A model generated the notes under the pieces. That model did no database searches, was not told where the DNA came from, and saw only the letters and a program-made list of their open reading frames with translations. DNA of 57,973 nt, from contig JBFWVD010000030.1 in the NCBI GenBank assembly GCA_050246915.1, forward strand, positions 1 through 57,973, read 5' to 3'. This document shows, one piece after another, positions 18,005 to 27,031 of this stretch (positions are counted from its first letter, which is position 1; the number at the start of each line of letters is the position of its first letter). A program made the position numbers and the translations under genes. The stretch is from JBFWVD01 sp050246915. Its GTDB lineage: Bacteria > Actinomycetota > Acidimicrobiia > Acidimicrobiales > Ilumatobacteraceae.

Positions 18005-18778
18005 CCGCTGCGACAACCACCGCGCCGATCGATGAGGTCGTCGAGCTGCTCTGCCAACTGCATCTGCCACACATGCGCCGACACGCACCCGACGTGTTGG
18101 CGACCGCGCAGGCGCGACGCTGGGACCCCGCCGAAGCCGTTCGCGCGTTGCTCGCCGAAGAACTCGCCGGTCGGCGGGCGTCATCGATCAACGTCCGCCG
18201 CACCGCAGCCGGGTTCCCGACCGGCAAAACCTTCGACACCTGGGACGAGACCGTGTCATCGATCCCAGCCCCGACCCAACGATCGTTGACCACCCTCGAG
18301 TGGATCGACCGGCACGAGAACCTCGTCGTTCTGCGGGCCGTCTGGCACCGGCAAAACACACCTCCTCGAAGCACTCGGTCACGCCGCGATCGGACACGGC
18401 TGCCACGTCCAATGGTTCTCCCTCGAGACCCTCGGCGCGCTCATCAACCGGCACCGCATCGACGACAGCACCAACCGGACGATCAAGAAGATCATGCGCG
18501 CCGACCTCATCTGCATCGACGACATCGGACTCCTGCCCGTCACGACCGAGACCGCCGAAGCGCTCTACCGCGTCGTCGACGCCGCTTACGAGAAGCGCTC
18601 CACCGCCCTGTCCTCGAACCTGCACCCAGCCGGCTTCGACGAGCTCATGCCCAAGACGATCGCCAACGCCACCGTCGACCGACTCCTCCACCACGCTCAC
18701 GTCGTCATCACCAACGGCGACTCGATCCGCCTCACCCAAGCAACCCGAGGCAAAGGAGTGAGACCACTGACCCACTGA
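18001..18778 (+). pseudogene. istB: IS21 helper ATPase IstB, frameshifted
   Basis: The N-terminal part (EVVELLCQLHLPHMRRHAPD, NVRRTAAGFPTGKTF) and the ATPase part are in different frames. Near 18330 an extra base breaks the Walker A segment. Removing it restores GPSGTGKTHLLEALGHA, followed by ADLICIDDIGLLP (Walker B), a sensor region and RLTQATRGKGV at the C-terminus. IstB is the AAA+ partner that activates IstA for transposition. The start overlaps the istA stop as ATGA. Confidence 0.8.
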
Positions 18779-18878
18779 CCTACCGGGCAGTTCCACTGGC
18801 CATCAGTGGGCAATTCTGATGGCCACCAGCGGGCAGAACCACTGACCGCCTATGGGCAGATCCTGCTGGCCCTTGACA

Positions 18879-19419
18879 GTCGTTCAAGATCAGGCCTCGA
18901 CACCGGCTCGGGCCTGGTGCCGCATCCGTCGACGACCTTCACGGTTCGGCTGAGACGATCGTGTCGATCCCCGGTGTTGACGAGCCGACTCGCGAAATGC
19001 GCCGCGATTGTCTCACGCTGTCACGATCCTGACTCTCACGATCTCTACAGGACTCGACGGTGGTACTCCGTTCTCGGCCGCCGGGTCGGCGAGCCCCTCG
19101 AGCCGGTCAACGTCGCCGGGACTCGGCCCGGCGAGCTTGGAAGGCGAAGTTAGTCTGTGGCACGAGCCACCGCAACGGGCTTTGAATGGAACTCTCTTGG
19201 CTGCGGTGAGGCAGCGGCGCCGTCGTGCCCGGCCGCGGGCCCGGTTCGCGCCGATCAGGTCACGGTACGGCGCAGCAGCGTCCTCGCCGCCTACCACTTC
19301 TCATGACCCCTCTGGGGTGAGCGCGGACCCTCAGCAGCGTCTCCGTGAGGTAGGCCGCTGGCGGTTCGGTGAGTCGGTCGAGTACCGGGCGCTGGCCTGA
19401 GGTTTCTCGCGCGTCGTCG
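18879..19419. other. Spacer between IS21 and the group II intron; no gene recognised
   Basis: About 540 bases without a convincing reading frame. A short hairpin (ACCCC-TCT-GGGGT) lies near 19303-19315. This region could contain the old left part of the conjugative element, but no integrase or tRNA-derived sequence is visible in it. Confidence 0.4.
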
Positions 19420-19452
19420 ACCGGTGTCCCGCTTCGCCAGCGGCCCCCTATC

Positions 19453-19486
19453 AAACCGTGCATGCGGTTCTCCCGCACACGGCTTT
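19453..19486 (-). ncRNA. Group II intron domain V
   Basis: On the minus strand AGCCGTGTGCGGGAGAACCG then CATGCACGGTTT folds into the 34-nt domain V hairpin: AGC triad region, paired CCGTG/CACGG, and a GAGA-like tetraloop. This is the catalytic core and the most conserved part of any group II intron. Confidence 0.85.
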
Positions 19487-19496
19487 CCGACATCGT

Positions 19497-20771
19497 TCAT
19501 CGCAGTGCATGCGTCGGCTTCCGGCGCACGTTTCCAGAGAGGCGGTGGACCTTGAACTGCTTCAGCCAGTGCAGGTTGAACCTGTGGCCCCAGTTCCGTC
19601 CGGTGAGCCCGTGCTTGGCGGAGGCCAGCATGGCGAGGCGCATGTGGACGTAGCCGTCGATGGTGGTGAACTTGTGCGCTGAGTTGCCCCAGCGGAAGTA
19701 GTTCCCCCATCCTCGCAGCGTCCGGTTCAGCGTCCCGATGATGACCCCCATGTCCAGTCCGACGAGCCGTCGGTGGGTGAGCGCTTTGACCTTGCCTCGT
19801 ATTGACGACATGGCTTTCTGCGATGGCCACCGCTGCAGGAAGAACCGGGTCCGGTCACGCCATGAGGCCACCTTGTGATGGTGGAACCCCAAGAAGTCGA
19901 AGCCCTCTGCCCCGTGTCGAAGATCGGCGATGCGGGTCTTGTCGGGATGCAGTTGCAACCCGACACGGCCGAGCACCTTGATCGCCATTCGTTGTGCCCG
20001 TTGGGCACGTTGATGGTCGGAGCAGATGACGACGAAGTCGTCGGCGTAACGCACGAGCACCCCGAGTACGTAGCCACCTTCGTTGGCCCATGCTTCGTCG
20101 AGGACATGCATGGCGACGTTGGCCAGCAACGGGGAGATCGGTGAGCCTTGCGGCGTGCCCGACACCGTGTCGGTGACCACACCGCTGTCCAGCACCCCTG
20201 CGCGCAGCCACGCTCGGATCAGCTTCAACATGCGCCGGTCCGACACCCGTCGCTCCACTTGGAGCATCAGCGCGTCGTGATCGATCATCCCGAAGCAGTT
20301 CTTCACGTCAGCGTCGAGCACCCAGTCCCGACCTCGGTTCGCGGCGATCCTGACGCGTTCACACGCATCGATCGCCGACCGCTTCGGTCGGAACCCGAAA
20401 CTGGCGGGCAGGAAGTCCGCCTCGAAGATCGGCTCAAGCACGAGCTTCGCGGCAGTCATCACCACCCGATCAGCAACGGTCGGGATGCCGAGCGGTCGGG
20501 TCTCCCCCGACCTGCGCGGCTTGGGGATCTCCACCCGCCGCAACGGTGACGGCCGATACGAACCGGACGTCACCAGGTCAGCGAGATGTTGCAGGAAAAC
20601 GCTCACTCCCCCGGCTTCAATGTCGTCGATCGTGACGCCATCAACACCGGGAGCACCTCTGTTGGATCGGACATCGGACCACGCTCGCCACAAGATGTCG
20701 CTGCGGGCGACGTGACTGAAGAGCTGATGGAACCGACGGCCAGGTTGTGACTTGGCACTGCGATAGAGCAC
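19497..20771 (-). CDS. Group II intron-encoded reverse transcriptase/maturase
   Basis: A 424-aa reverse transcriptase. Motifs include NRGAPGVDGVTIDD, TRPLGIPTVADRVVMTAAK, FGFRPKRSAIDA, SGTPQGSPISPLLAN, the active-site RYADDFVVIC (YADD 242-245), LHPDKTRI and, in the maturase/X domain, GTLNRTLRGWGNYFRWGN. No HNH endonuclease follows, as in class C introns. The GTG at 20771 is the first usable start; family-like residues (LDPSRALQR) continue upstream in frame to a TGA without a standard start, so the true start may be non-canonical. It would splice the intron and drive retrohoming. Confidence 0.9.
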   Translation of the reverse strand: MLYRSAKSQPGRRFHQLFSHVARSDILWRAWSDVRSNRGAPGVDGVTIDDIEAGGVSVFLQHLADLVTSGSYRPSPLRRVEIPKPRRSGETRPLGIPTVADRVVMTAAKLVLEPIFEADFLPASFGFRPKRSAIDACERVRIAANRGRDWVLDADVKNCFGMIDHDALMLQVERRVSDRRMLKLIRAWLRAGVLDSGVVTDTVSGTPQGSPISPLLANVAMHVLDEAWANEGGYVLGVLVRYADDFVVICSDHQRAQRAQRMAIKVLGRVGLQLHPDKTRIADLRHGAEGFDFLGFHHHKVASWRDRTRFFLQRWPSQKAMSSIRGKVKALTHRRLVGLDMGVIIGTLNRTLRGWGNYFRWGNSAHKFTTIDGYVHMRLAMLASAKHGLTGRNWGHRFNLHWLKQFKVHRLSGNVRRKPTHALR

Positions 20772-21163
20772 ACGTTGCAGAGCACGCGAGGGATCCAGGC
20801 CATCGGCCTGTCTGATGGACCTAGCCGTCTGTCAACGCGGCACTCACCAGCTCACCTCTCCGTTCCATGTTGCATCGATGAAGCAGGGGCCCTTCGCTCC
20901 GACCGGGTTGTGTTGTCCCGGCCATCGTCACTACTACGACCCCCTCCGACTCCCTCTCGGTTGACTGTCACTTCCCGTGCGGCGGTTATAGACAGCCACG
21001 CTCCCGCCCGCAGAACGCGGGACCGAGGAGGGCCTCTCCAGTTCCCAGGACAACCGTCTGACCGTTCCACACCCAAGTACGCCGGAGGGTTCATAAGCGC
21101 CCGCTCCAGGATCACAAGCGCTGTCCGTGGCCTTCGCCGATGTGTGAGCGGCTCGGCTCCCTC

Positions 21164-22410
21164 TTGGCCGGCGGCCTCAAGCGGTGAGCGCAACGGCTCC
21201 TGTCGAAGGGAGTGGTTGGTGCGAGGTCGCGGGAAGTATGGGGGTCGGGGTCGGGCGATGCCTGAGGAGGTGAAAACGGCGGTGCGGCAGGCGTTGGTGG
21301 AGGGGGTGTCGTGGCGGCGGGTGTGTCGCCGGTTCGAGATCTCGCAGCAGACGATCTGGCGGCTGGTGCAGGAAGCTGGTGGGATGCCGACCAGCTGCAG
21401 GAATCGTTCGTCGCGTCAGTTGTCGCTTGGGGATCGGGAAGAGATCCGGGTCGGCTTGATCGCCGGGGAGTCCTGCGCGGCGATTGCTCGGCGGCTGGGT
21501 CGGCCGACCTCGACGGTGTCGAGGGAAGTGAACCGCAACGGGGGGCGGGAGGCGTATCGGGCGTGGGTGGCGGATCGTCGCGCCGACGAGCACGCCGCAC
21601 GCCCGAAGCCGTGCAAGCTGGTCGTCAATCAACGGTTGCGGGCGGTGGTGATCGAGTCGTTGATGACGCGATGGTCGCCGGAGCAGATCGCGATCAGACT
21701 CGTGATCGATTTCCCCGACGAGCCGGAGATGCGGGTGTCGCACGAGACGATCTATCAATCACTGTTCGTTCAGGCCAGAGGCCAGTTCCGCAAGGAACTG
21801 ACCGGCTACCTGCGCTCGAGGCGATCCGCTCGCAAACCACGTGAACGAACCGGGGGGCCCGGGTCGATGGGGATCCGGCAGATGATCAACATCTCGGAAC
21901 GGCCCGCCGAGGTCGCCGATCGTGCAGTGCCGGGGCACTGGGAAGGCGATCTGATCATGGGCGCGAACAACCGGACCGCGATCGTCACACTGGTTGAACG
22001 CTCCACCCGCTACGTGCTTCTCGGCCGGATTGGTGGCCGCCACGACGCGGAGACCACGTGCGCTGTGTTGACCGAGATGATCGGCCGGCTTCCGGCCCAG
22101 CTGCGCGGCACGCTCACGTGGGACCAAGGCCGAGAAATGGCCAACCACGCCGAGTTCACGATCGCCACCAACGTCGCCGTGTACTTCTGCGATCCGCGCA
22201 GCCCCTGGCAACGGGGCACGAACGAGAACACCAACGGGCTGCTCCGTCAGTACTTCCCCAAGGGCACCGACCTCGCCCGCTACACCCAAGACGAACTCGA
22301 TGCCATCGCCGCAGAACTCAACGGACGCCCTCGACAGACCCTCGCCGGAATGAAACCATCTGAACGTCTCAACGAGTTCGTTGCGCTCACCGCTTGAGAC
22401 CGCCGCCCAA
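21164..22410 (+). mobile_element. IS30-family insertion sequence, intact
   Basis: About 1,247 bp bounded by inverted repeats of roughly 30 bp sharing the perfect core CTCAAGCGGTGAGCGCAACG. They lie at 21164-21195 and 22379-22410 with two mismatches. A single complete transposase gene fills the space. The element sits in the 5' domain of the group II intron, in opposite orientation to it. The outer limits of the repeats could be off by a few bases. Confidence 0.85.
21219..22397 (+). CDS. IS30-family transposase
   Basis: A 392-aa transposase. The N-terminal half has helix-turn-helix regions (GVSWRRVCRRFEISQQTIWR and ESCAAIARRLGRPTSTVSRE). The catalytic half shows GHWEGDLIMG (first Asp), GTLTWDQGREMA (second Asp) and SPWQRGTNENTNGLLRQYFP (Glu), the IS30 DDE signature. 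I chose the GTG at 21219 with AAGGGAG six bases upstream. The frame is complete and apparently functional, so this element probably arrived recently. It overlaps the right inverted repeat. Confidence 0.92.
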   Translation: MRGRGKYGGRGRAMPEEVKTAVRQALVEGVSWRRVCRRFEISQQTIWRLVQEAGGMPTSCRNRSSRQLSLGDREEIRVGLIAGESCAAIARRLGRPTSTVSREVNRNGGREAYRAWVADRRADEHAARPKPCKLVVNQRLRAVVIESLMTRWSPEQIAIRLVIDFPDEPEMRVSHETIYQSLFVQARGQFRKELTGYLRSRRSARKPRERTGGPGSMGIRQMINISERPAEVADRAVPGHWEGDLIMGANNRTAIVTLVERSTRYVLLGRIGGRHDAETTCAVLTEMIGRLPAQLRGTLTWDQGREMANHAEFTIATNVAVYFCDPRSPWQRGTNENTNGLLRQYFPKGTDLARYTQDELDAIAAELNGRPRQTLAGMKPSERLNEFVALTA

Positions 22411-22684
22411 CCCGTCACCGGGTCGGGGGTGCATCACGACGCTGCAGGTTTCGCTTCATGCTGCGGACCGGCCAGTTGCTCGTCCCCTCACAGGGACTTC
22501 GTCACTCCGCTTCGACCAACGACCTCTCGATCGCAGCCGGGAGTCAGCTACCGGGGACCCTGGCGTCTCCCCGGACCGGACTTCCACCGGCCGGCTGCCC
22601 TGAACTTGCGACTCGGTTACGTCATCTCATCAGTCGTCTCCTTCCAACTCGATGCGCCCGAGTCTCTGGACGCACCACACACAT

Positions 22685-22697
22685 GCACCAAGGGTGC
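22685..22697. terminator. Terminator-like hairpin next to the intron 5' end
   Basis: GCACC-AAG-GGTGC is a perfect 5-bp stem with a 3-base loop. On the minus strand it ends 9 bases before the intron's GTGCG. It lies between the intron and the relaxase promoter. Confidence 0.4.
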
Positions 22698-22705
22698 CTG
22701 CACGC

Positions 22706-22734
22706 GCTGCGCCCCGCCCGATCGCGCCTCTGTA
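22706..22734 (+). promoter_or_regulatory. Transfer promoter motif, copy 1 (relaxase)
   Basis: GCTGCG (22706-22711), a 17-base spacer and TCTGTA (22729-22734). The GTG at 22742 starts exactly 7 bases after the TCTGTA box, so transcription would begin at or next to the start codon. The same arrangement is found upstream of the hydrolase gene at 47327. Confidence 0.65.
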
Positions 22735-22741
22735 GGAGGGT

Positions 22742-25700
22742 GTGATGTCGTTGTGGAAGCTACGCGTTGGGGCCGAGGCCTACTACCTCGCTCAGGTCGC
22801 GTCCGGACTCGACGACTACTACTCCGGCCAGGGCGAGAGCGTCGGCCGCTGGGTCGGCAACGCAGCCACGGCGCTCGGCCTCGACGGCGAGGTGTCCGGT
22901 GAGGATCTCCGCGCTGTCCTCGCCGGTCTCGCACCCGGGACCGCGTTGACCCCGAATGGCGAGCAGCTCCGGCCACACCCCCGCCGGGTGCCCGGCTTCG
23001 ATCTGACCTTCTCGGTCCCGAAGTCCGTGTCGGTCGCCTACGCGCTTGGCGATCCGCTCGTGCAAGGCGCTGTCGTCGAAGCGGGCGAAGCGGCCCTCGC
23101 GGAGACGCTCGCCTGGCTCGAGCGTGAGGCCTGCCACGTCCGAAGGGGGACCAACAACTGCCACGCCAAGGTCCCCGACGTCGAGACGTGGGGCACCCGT
23201 CGCCTCCCCGGCGCCGGGCTCGTTGCCGCCCAGTTCCGCCACCGGACCAGCCGTGCCGGCGACCCACAGCTCCATTGGCACGTGCTCGTGGCCAACACCA
23301 CCCAGGGACCCGACCGGCGTTGGTCAGCCCTCGATGGGACCGGCCTCTACCGATCCAAGCGCGCAGCCGGCGTCATGTTCCAAGCCGCGCTGCGGCGTGA
23401 GCTCACCGAACGGCTCGGCGTGGAGTGGACCCCACCCCTGAAGGACTCGTGCGAGATCGCCGGCGTTCCGCGAAAGATCATCCGGCTGTTCTCCAAGCGC
23501 CGCGACGAGATCGAGGCCGAGCTCGAACGCCTCGGCACCTCAGGTCCGAAAGCAGCTGAGGCAGCGACCCTCGCGACCCGCAAGACCAAAGGGGCAATCG
23601 ATGCCGAGGACATCGTCACCCGCTGGCAGCAAGAGGCCGAAACCGCCGGCTGGGGACCGGCCGATTTGGACATCTTGCTCGAATCGGTCCCCCACGACGG
23701 CGTTGTTGAGGAGATCGACGTCGATCGCCTCGTAAGCCTGGTCGGTGACCGGTTGATCGGCTCGGACTCGACCTTCACCCGCCACGAAGTCGGCCAAGCA
23801 GTCGCCGCAGTCCTGCCCACCGGCGGCGCGATCACCGAAGTCGATCGGCTGACCGCCGGAGTGCTCGCGCATTCGGAGATCGTCGCCATCCACGATCCGG
23901 CCAACCCGGCTCGGGCCACAGGGTGGGAGCAGCGGTTCACGACCCGGCGTCTGATCGCGTTGGAAGCCGAGATCGCCGACGCGATCGAGTCAGGAGTCGC
24001 GTCGCACACCGGCGCGCTCGCGCCCGAGGCGGTGGCAGTCGCGTGCACGGTCGCGTCGCTCGGTTCGGACCAGCACGACGCTGTCACGCGACTGTGCACC
24101 CAGGGGAACGCGATCGAGGTCCTCGTCGGCCGGGCAGGGACCGGCAAGACCTACACCCTCGCCGCGGTTGCGTCCGCCTACCGTGCCGCGGGCTGGGCAA
24201 CCATCGGGGTCGCGCCCTCAGCCCGTGCAGCCCGCGAACTCGAAATCGGTGCCGGCATCGCGTCGTTCACCGTCCCCCGGTTCGACCATCACCGCAACGA
24301 CCATCCACTCACCGCCGACACCGTCGTCATCGTCGACGAAACAGGTATGTGCGGCACCGTCGATCTCCACCACGTCATCACCACCGCCAGGCAGGCGGGC
24401 GCGAAGGTGATCCTCGTTGGCGACCACCACCAGCTCCCCGAAGTCCAAGCCGGAGGTGGGCTCGCCAACGCAATCGCCATCCTCGGCGAGCACGTGTGCG
24501 AACTCACGATCAATCGCCGCCAGGTCGAGCCGTGGGAGGTCGACGCGCTCGACCACCTCCGCCACGACGACGTCACCGACGCATGGGACGCGTACCTCAC
24601 CCACGGCCGCGTCCGCATCCTCGACGACCCGGTCGAACTCCACCAGCTGGCAGTGGACAACTGGTGGACAGCCCACACCACCGGGAGCGACGCCCTTCTG
24701 CTGGCCGGGACACGCAGCCAGGCACACGCGCTCAATCGACTGGCCCGCGATCGCGCCGCCAGCGAGCATCTCCTCGAAGGGCCCGCGCTCACGGTGGCCG
24801 GTCGCACATTCCAGGCCGGCGACCGGGTACTGATCTGCCGCAACGACACCAACCAAACCACCCCCGACGGCCAACGAACTCGAATCGACAACGGCATGCT
24901 CGGCACCGTCACCACCACCGACCCCGAGACCGGCACCCTGGATTTGCGGTTGCGCACCGGTGAGATCGTCCGACTCGACCACAACTACCTCGCCGGCGGC
25001 CACCTCGACCACGGCTACGCAATGACCATCCACAAGAGCCAAGGCGCCACCTGCGACGCCGTGTTCGTCGTCGGCCCCGCCGGCCTCTACCGCGAAGCCG
25101 CCTACGTCGCCCTCTCCCGCGCCCGCCACGGCGCGACCCTCTACGCAACGTCGCGGCAGGCCGCCGACCTCGGCGAACGCGACCACGCCACCGGCCTCCC
25201 CCTCCCCAGCGAAACCGACCACCCGGAACACGACCTGCTCGACACGATCGGCCGATCCGAAGCCAAGACCTTCGCCACCACCACCGACCCAACAGCCGCA
25301 GCCGTGGCAGACCTTTCCCAACTGGCGCTCGATGTCCTCGAAGATCGCTTCAACCGTGCTGCCATCGCTGAAGTCCGCGCGGCAGCGTCCGGGCTCACCG
25401 AGCCAGCCGACGACCTCGCCGCACTCGAACGCGCCCGACACGCACGCCACCACCTCCTGCCAGACCGCCGGGTGCGAGCGCTCGACCGCGACAACGTCGG
25501 CACCATCATCAGCGTCCACGACACCACGGGCGACGCCACCGTCCGCTTCGTCGCCGACGACGGCACCCCCGCAGTGCGCACGCTTGCCTGGAGCGACCTG
25601 AAACCCATCGACCACCCCGAGCCTGTCGAGCTCACGCTCGACGCGCAACAGTGGCTCGACCGAGAGGCCCACCGGATCGTGCAGTCCGCCGAAGTCTGGG

Positions 25701-26905
25701 CGAACGCTCTCGCCGATTACTCGATCGAGCCCGGCGAGGTGGGTCTACTTCGGCGTGCGATCCAAACACGGCGCGAGCGGCTCGCCCGCCAGATGCTCGC
25801 CGACTCTCCGGACTGGCTCACGTGGTGGGTCGGCACCCGACCGATTGATCCTGCTGGCGCGACCGTGTGGGACGACACCGTTTTGACCGTCGCGGCGTGG
25901 CGGGACCTTCACCATGTCAGCACGGAACACCCCGGACTCGGAGTCGCGCCGACCGATCCCAACGAGCGCGAACGGTGGCTCGACGCAATGGCTACGACGC
26001 TCGCGCAGCGGGCCTGGCTCAGCGACCGCGACACCCACCCCACGCAGGTCTCCGGCGCAGCTCTCACCCCCGCCGAGATCTACGACCGCATCAGCCAGCT
26101 CGACCAGACCTTCGCCGGAGCGCCCACCGACCACAGCCGCATCATCGACGACCTCATCGCCGGCCACCTCCCCACCCAGGACATGCACACGGCCCTCGCC
26201 GAGGCAACGTCTGCGCAGACCGAACGCGACCGCTGGATCCTGGTCAACTGGCCACACATCGTCGAGCACCACGAACTCCACCGACTCGCCGAACAACACG
26301 ACCCTCTCGCCCACTGGCCCACCCCCGTCCGGCCAACAGTGGAAGCCGTCCTGCACAGGCTCGCCGCCCGGCTCGATCCCGTCTTGCAGGTGGAGGATCG
26401 GACGCTCGCAGAGCTTCACGCTGCCATCGTCGCGCTGGACCCCGGAGCGAGACTGCGCGACCTCACCTCACAGCTCGTCGCCCTCAACGACCGCGTCCAT
26501 CACGTCGAGTCCGAGCGACCCGTCGAGGCCAACCCGGAGCGGGCGGCGCTTCTCGCCGCGGAGGTCGAGACCCTTCGAGCCGACCAGGACGATGTCCGCA
26601 AGATGATCGTCACCGAACGTCAGACCCTCAGCCGTCGGACCTTCGCCCCGACCGACCACGACGCACTGCGTGCGGCGATCACCCACCGCACCAGGACGAT
26701 CTACCAACGGGCGATCAACGAGCGACCAGAGTGGCTCATCGAGACACTCACCAAACTCGACGACCGCGGCACCCTCGGACAACTGCGGCCTTCCCAGCTG
26801 CGACAGCTGATCGGCGATGCCGCTACCACCCGGGACCTCGACCTCGAGGGGACGACGGGCGCGCAGCGCCAGACACCCGCTCGGCCCATGTCGCCGAGCA
26901 TCTGA
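22742..26905 (+). CDS. MobF-family conjugative relaxase with C-terminal helicase (TrwC/TraI-like)
   Basis: About 1,386-1,387 aa. It nicks the transferred strand at oriT and unwinds it. The N-terminal relaxase domain has tyrosine pairs at 13/14 and 25/26 (counted from the ATG at 22745), the metal-binding Asp region (GFDLTFSVPKSVS) and the histidine site HRTSRAGDPQLHWHV (His166, His177, His179). A TraI-type SF1 helicase follows: GRAGTGKT (about 462-469), VIVDETGMC, LVGDHHQLPEVQAGG, and TIHKSQGATCD with VALSRARHG near residue 790. The remaining C-terminal third is helical and unassigned. The GTG at 22742 is favoured if the mRNA is leaderless; the ATG at 22745 has GGAGGG upstream. Confidence 0.95.
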   Translation: MMSLWKLRVGAEAYYLAQVASGLDDYYSGQGESVGRWVGNAATALGLDGEVSGEDLRAVLAGLAPGTALTPNGEQLRPHPRRVPGFDLTFSVPKSVSVAYALGDPLVQGAVVEAGEAALAETLAWLEREACHVRRGTNNCHAKVPDVETWGTRRLPGAGLVAAQFRHRTSRAGDPQLHWHVLVANTTQGPDRRWSALDGTGLYRSKRAAGVMFQAALRRELTERLGVEWTPPLKDSCEIAGVPRKIIRLFSKRRDEIEAELERLGTSGPKAAEAATLATRKTKGAIDAEDIVTRWQQEAETAGWGPADLDILLESVPHDGVVEEIDVDRLVSLVGDRLIGSDSTFTRHEVGQAVAAVLPTGGAITEVDRLTAGVLAHSEIVAIHDPANPARATGWEQRFTTRRLIALEAEIADAIESGVASHTGALAPEAVAVACTVASLGSDQHDAVTRLCTQGNAIEVLVGRAGTGKTYTLAAVASAYRAAGWATIGVAPSARAARELEIGAGIASFTVPRFDHHRNDHPLTADTVVIVDETGMCGTVDLHHVITTARQAGAKVILVGDHHQLPEVQAGGGLANAIAILGEHVCELTINRRQVEPWEVDALDHLRHDDVTDAWDAYLTHGRVRILDDPVELHQLAVDNWWTAHTTGSDALLLAGTRSQAHALNRLARDRAASEHLLEGPALTVAGRTFQAGDRVLICRNDTNQTTPDGQRTRIDNGMLGTVTTTDPETGTLDLRLRTGEIVRLDHNYLAGGHLDHGYAMTIHKSQGATCDAVFVVGPAGLYREAAYVALSRARHGATLYATSRQAADLGERDHATGLPLPSETDHPEHDLLDTIGRSEAKTFATTTDPTAAAVADLSQLALDVLEDRFNRAAIAEVRAAASGLTEPADDLAALERARHARHHLLPDRRVRALDRDNVGTIISVHDTTGDATVRFVADDGTPAVRTLAWSDLKPIDHPEPVELTLDAQQWLDREAHRIVQSAEVWANALADYSIEPGEVGLLRRAIQTRRERLARQMLADSPDWLTWWVGTRPIDPAGATVWDDTVLTVAAWRDLHHVSTEHPGLGVAPTDPNERERWLDAMATTLAQRAWLSDRDTHPTQVSGAALTPAEIYDRISQLDQTFAGAPTDHSRIIDDLIAGHLPTQDMHTALAEATSAQTERDRWILVNWPHIVEHHELHRLAEQHDPLAHWPTPVRPTVEAVLHRLAARLDPVLQVEDRTLAELHAAIVALDPGARLRDLTSQLVALNDRVHHVESERPVEANPERAALLAAEVETLRADQDDVRKMIVTERQTLSRRTFAPTDHDALRAAITHRTRTIYQRAINERPEWLIETLTKLDDRGTLGQLRPSQLRQLIGDAATTRDLDLEGTTGAQRQTPARPMSPSI

Positions 26906-27031
26906 GGTCGTGCTCGTGGCAACTCCACGGAACCCGCGTTCGACTACTTCTTCGTATGGCGAGGAGCTACTGCACGTGACAGTCATCATGGCAGCCGACC
27001 GGGTCTCTCTCGGCGGGCGTACCATCTGCGC

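Larger units (their letters stand above)
16326..18878 (+). mobile_element. IS21-family insertion sequence (both genes frameshifted)
   Basis: A 2,553-bp element starting TGTC and ending GACA. The two ends match when inverted (shared core TGCCCATAGGCGG). Each end carries a series of about 20-25-bp spaced repeats built on CTGCCC-N4-GGCGGYC, the TnsB-like binding sites typical of IS21. The element encodes istA and istB in overlapping order (ATGA). I see no matching direct repeats in the flanking bases, so the target duplication has been lost or the element recombined. Confidence 0.85.
19420..22675 (-). mobile_element. Group II intron (class C-like) interrupted by IS30
   Basis: Read on the minus strand, the intron begins GTGCGTCC at 22675, matching the GUGYG 5' consensus. 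It continues through domain I-like sequence, encodes a maturase/RT without an HNH domain, and ends just after domains V and VI near 19,420. The exact 3' end is uncertain by several bases. About 9 bases upstream of the 5' splice site is a terminator-like hairpin, the favoured insertion context of class C introns. An IS30 copy (21164-22410) sits in the 5' part. Without it the intron would be about 2.0 kb, a normal length. Confidence 0.75.

Noticed and set aside
16316..18886. Target-site duplication for IS21
   Set aside because: The bases before TGTC and after GACA do not match over 4-8 positions.
16000..22700. Second copy of the tRNA-Ala 3' end as the left attachment site
   Set aside because: Reading both strands by eye I saw no GGTTCAATTCCCC-type string here; the left boundary remains undefined.
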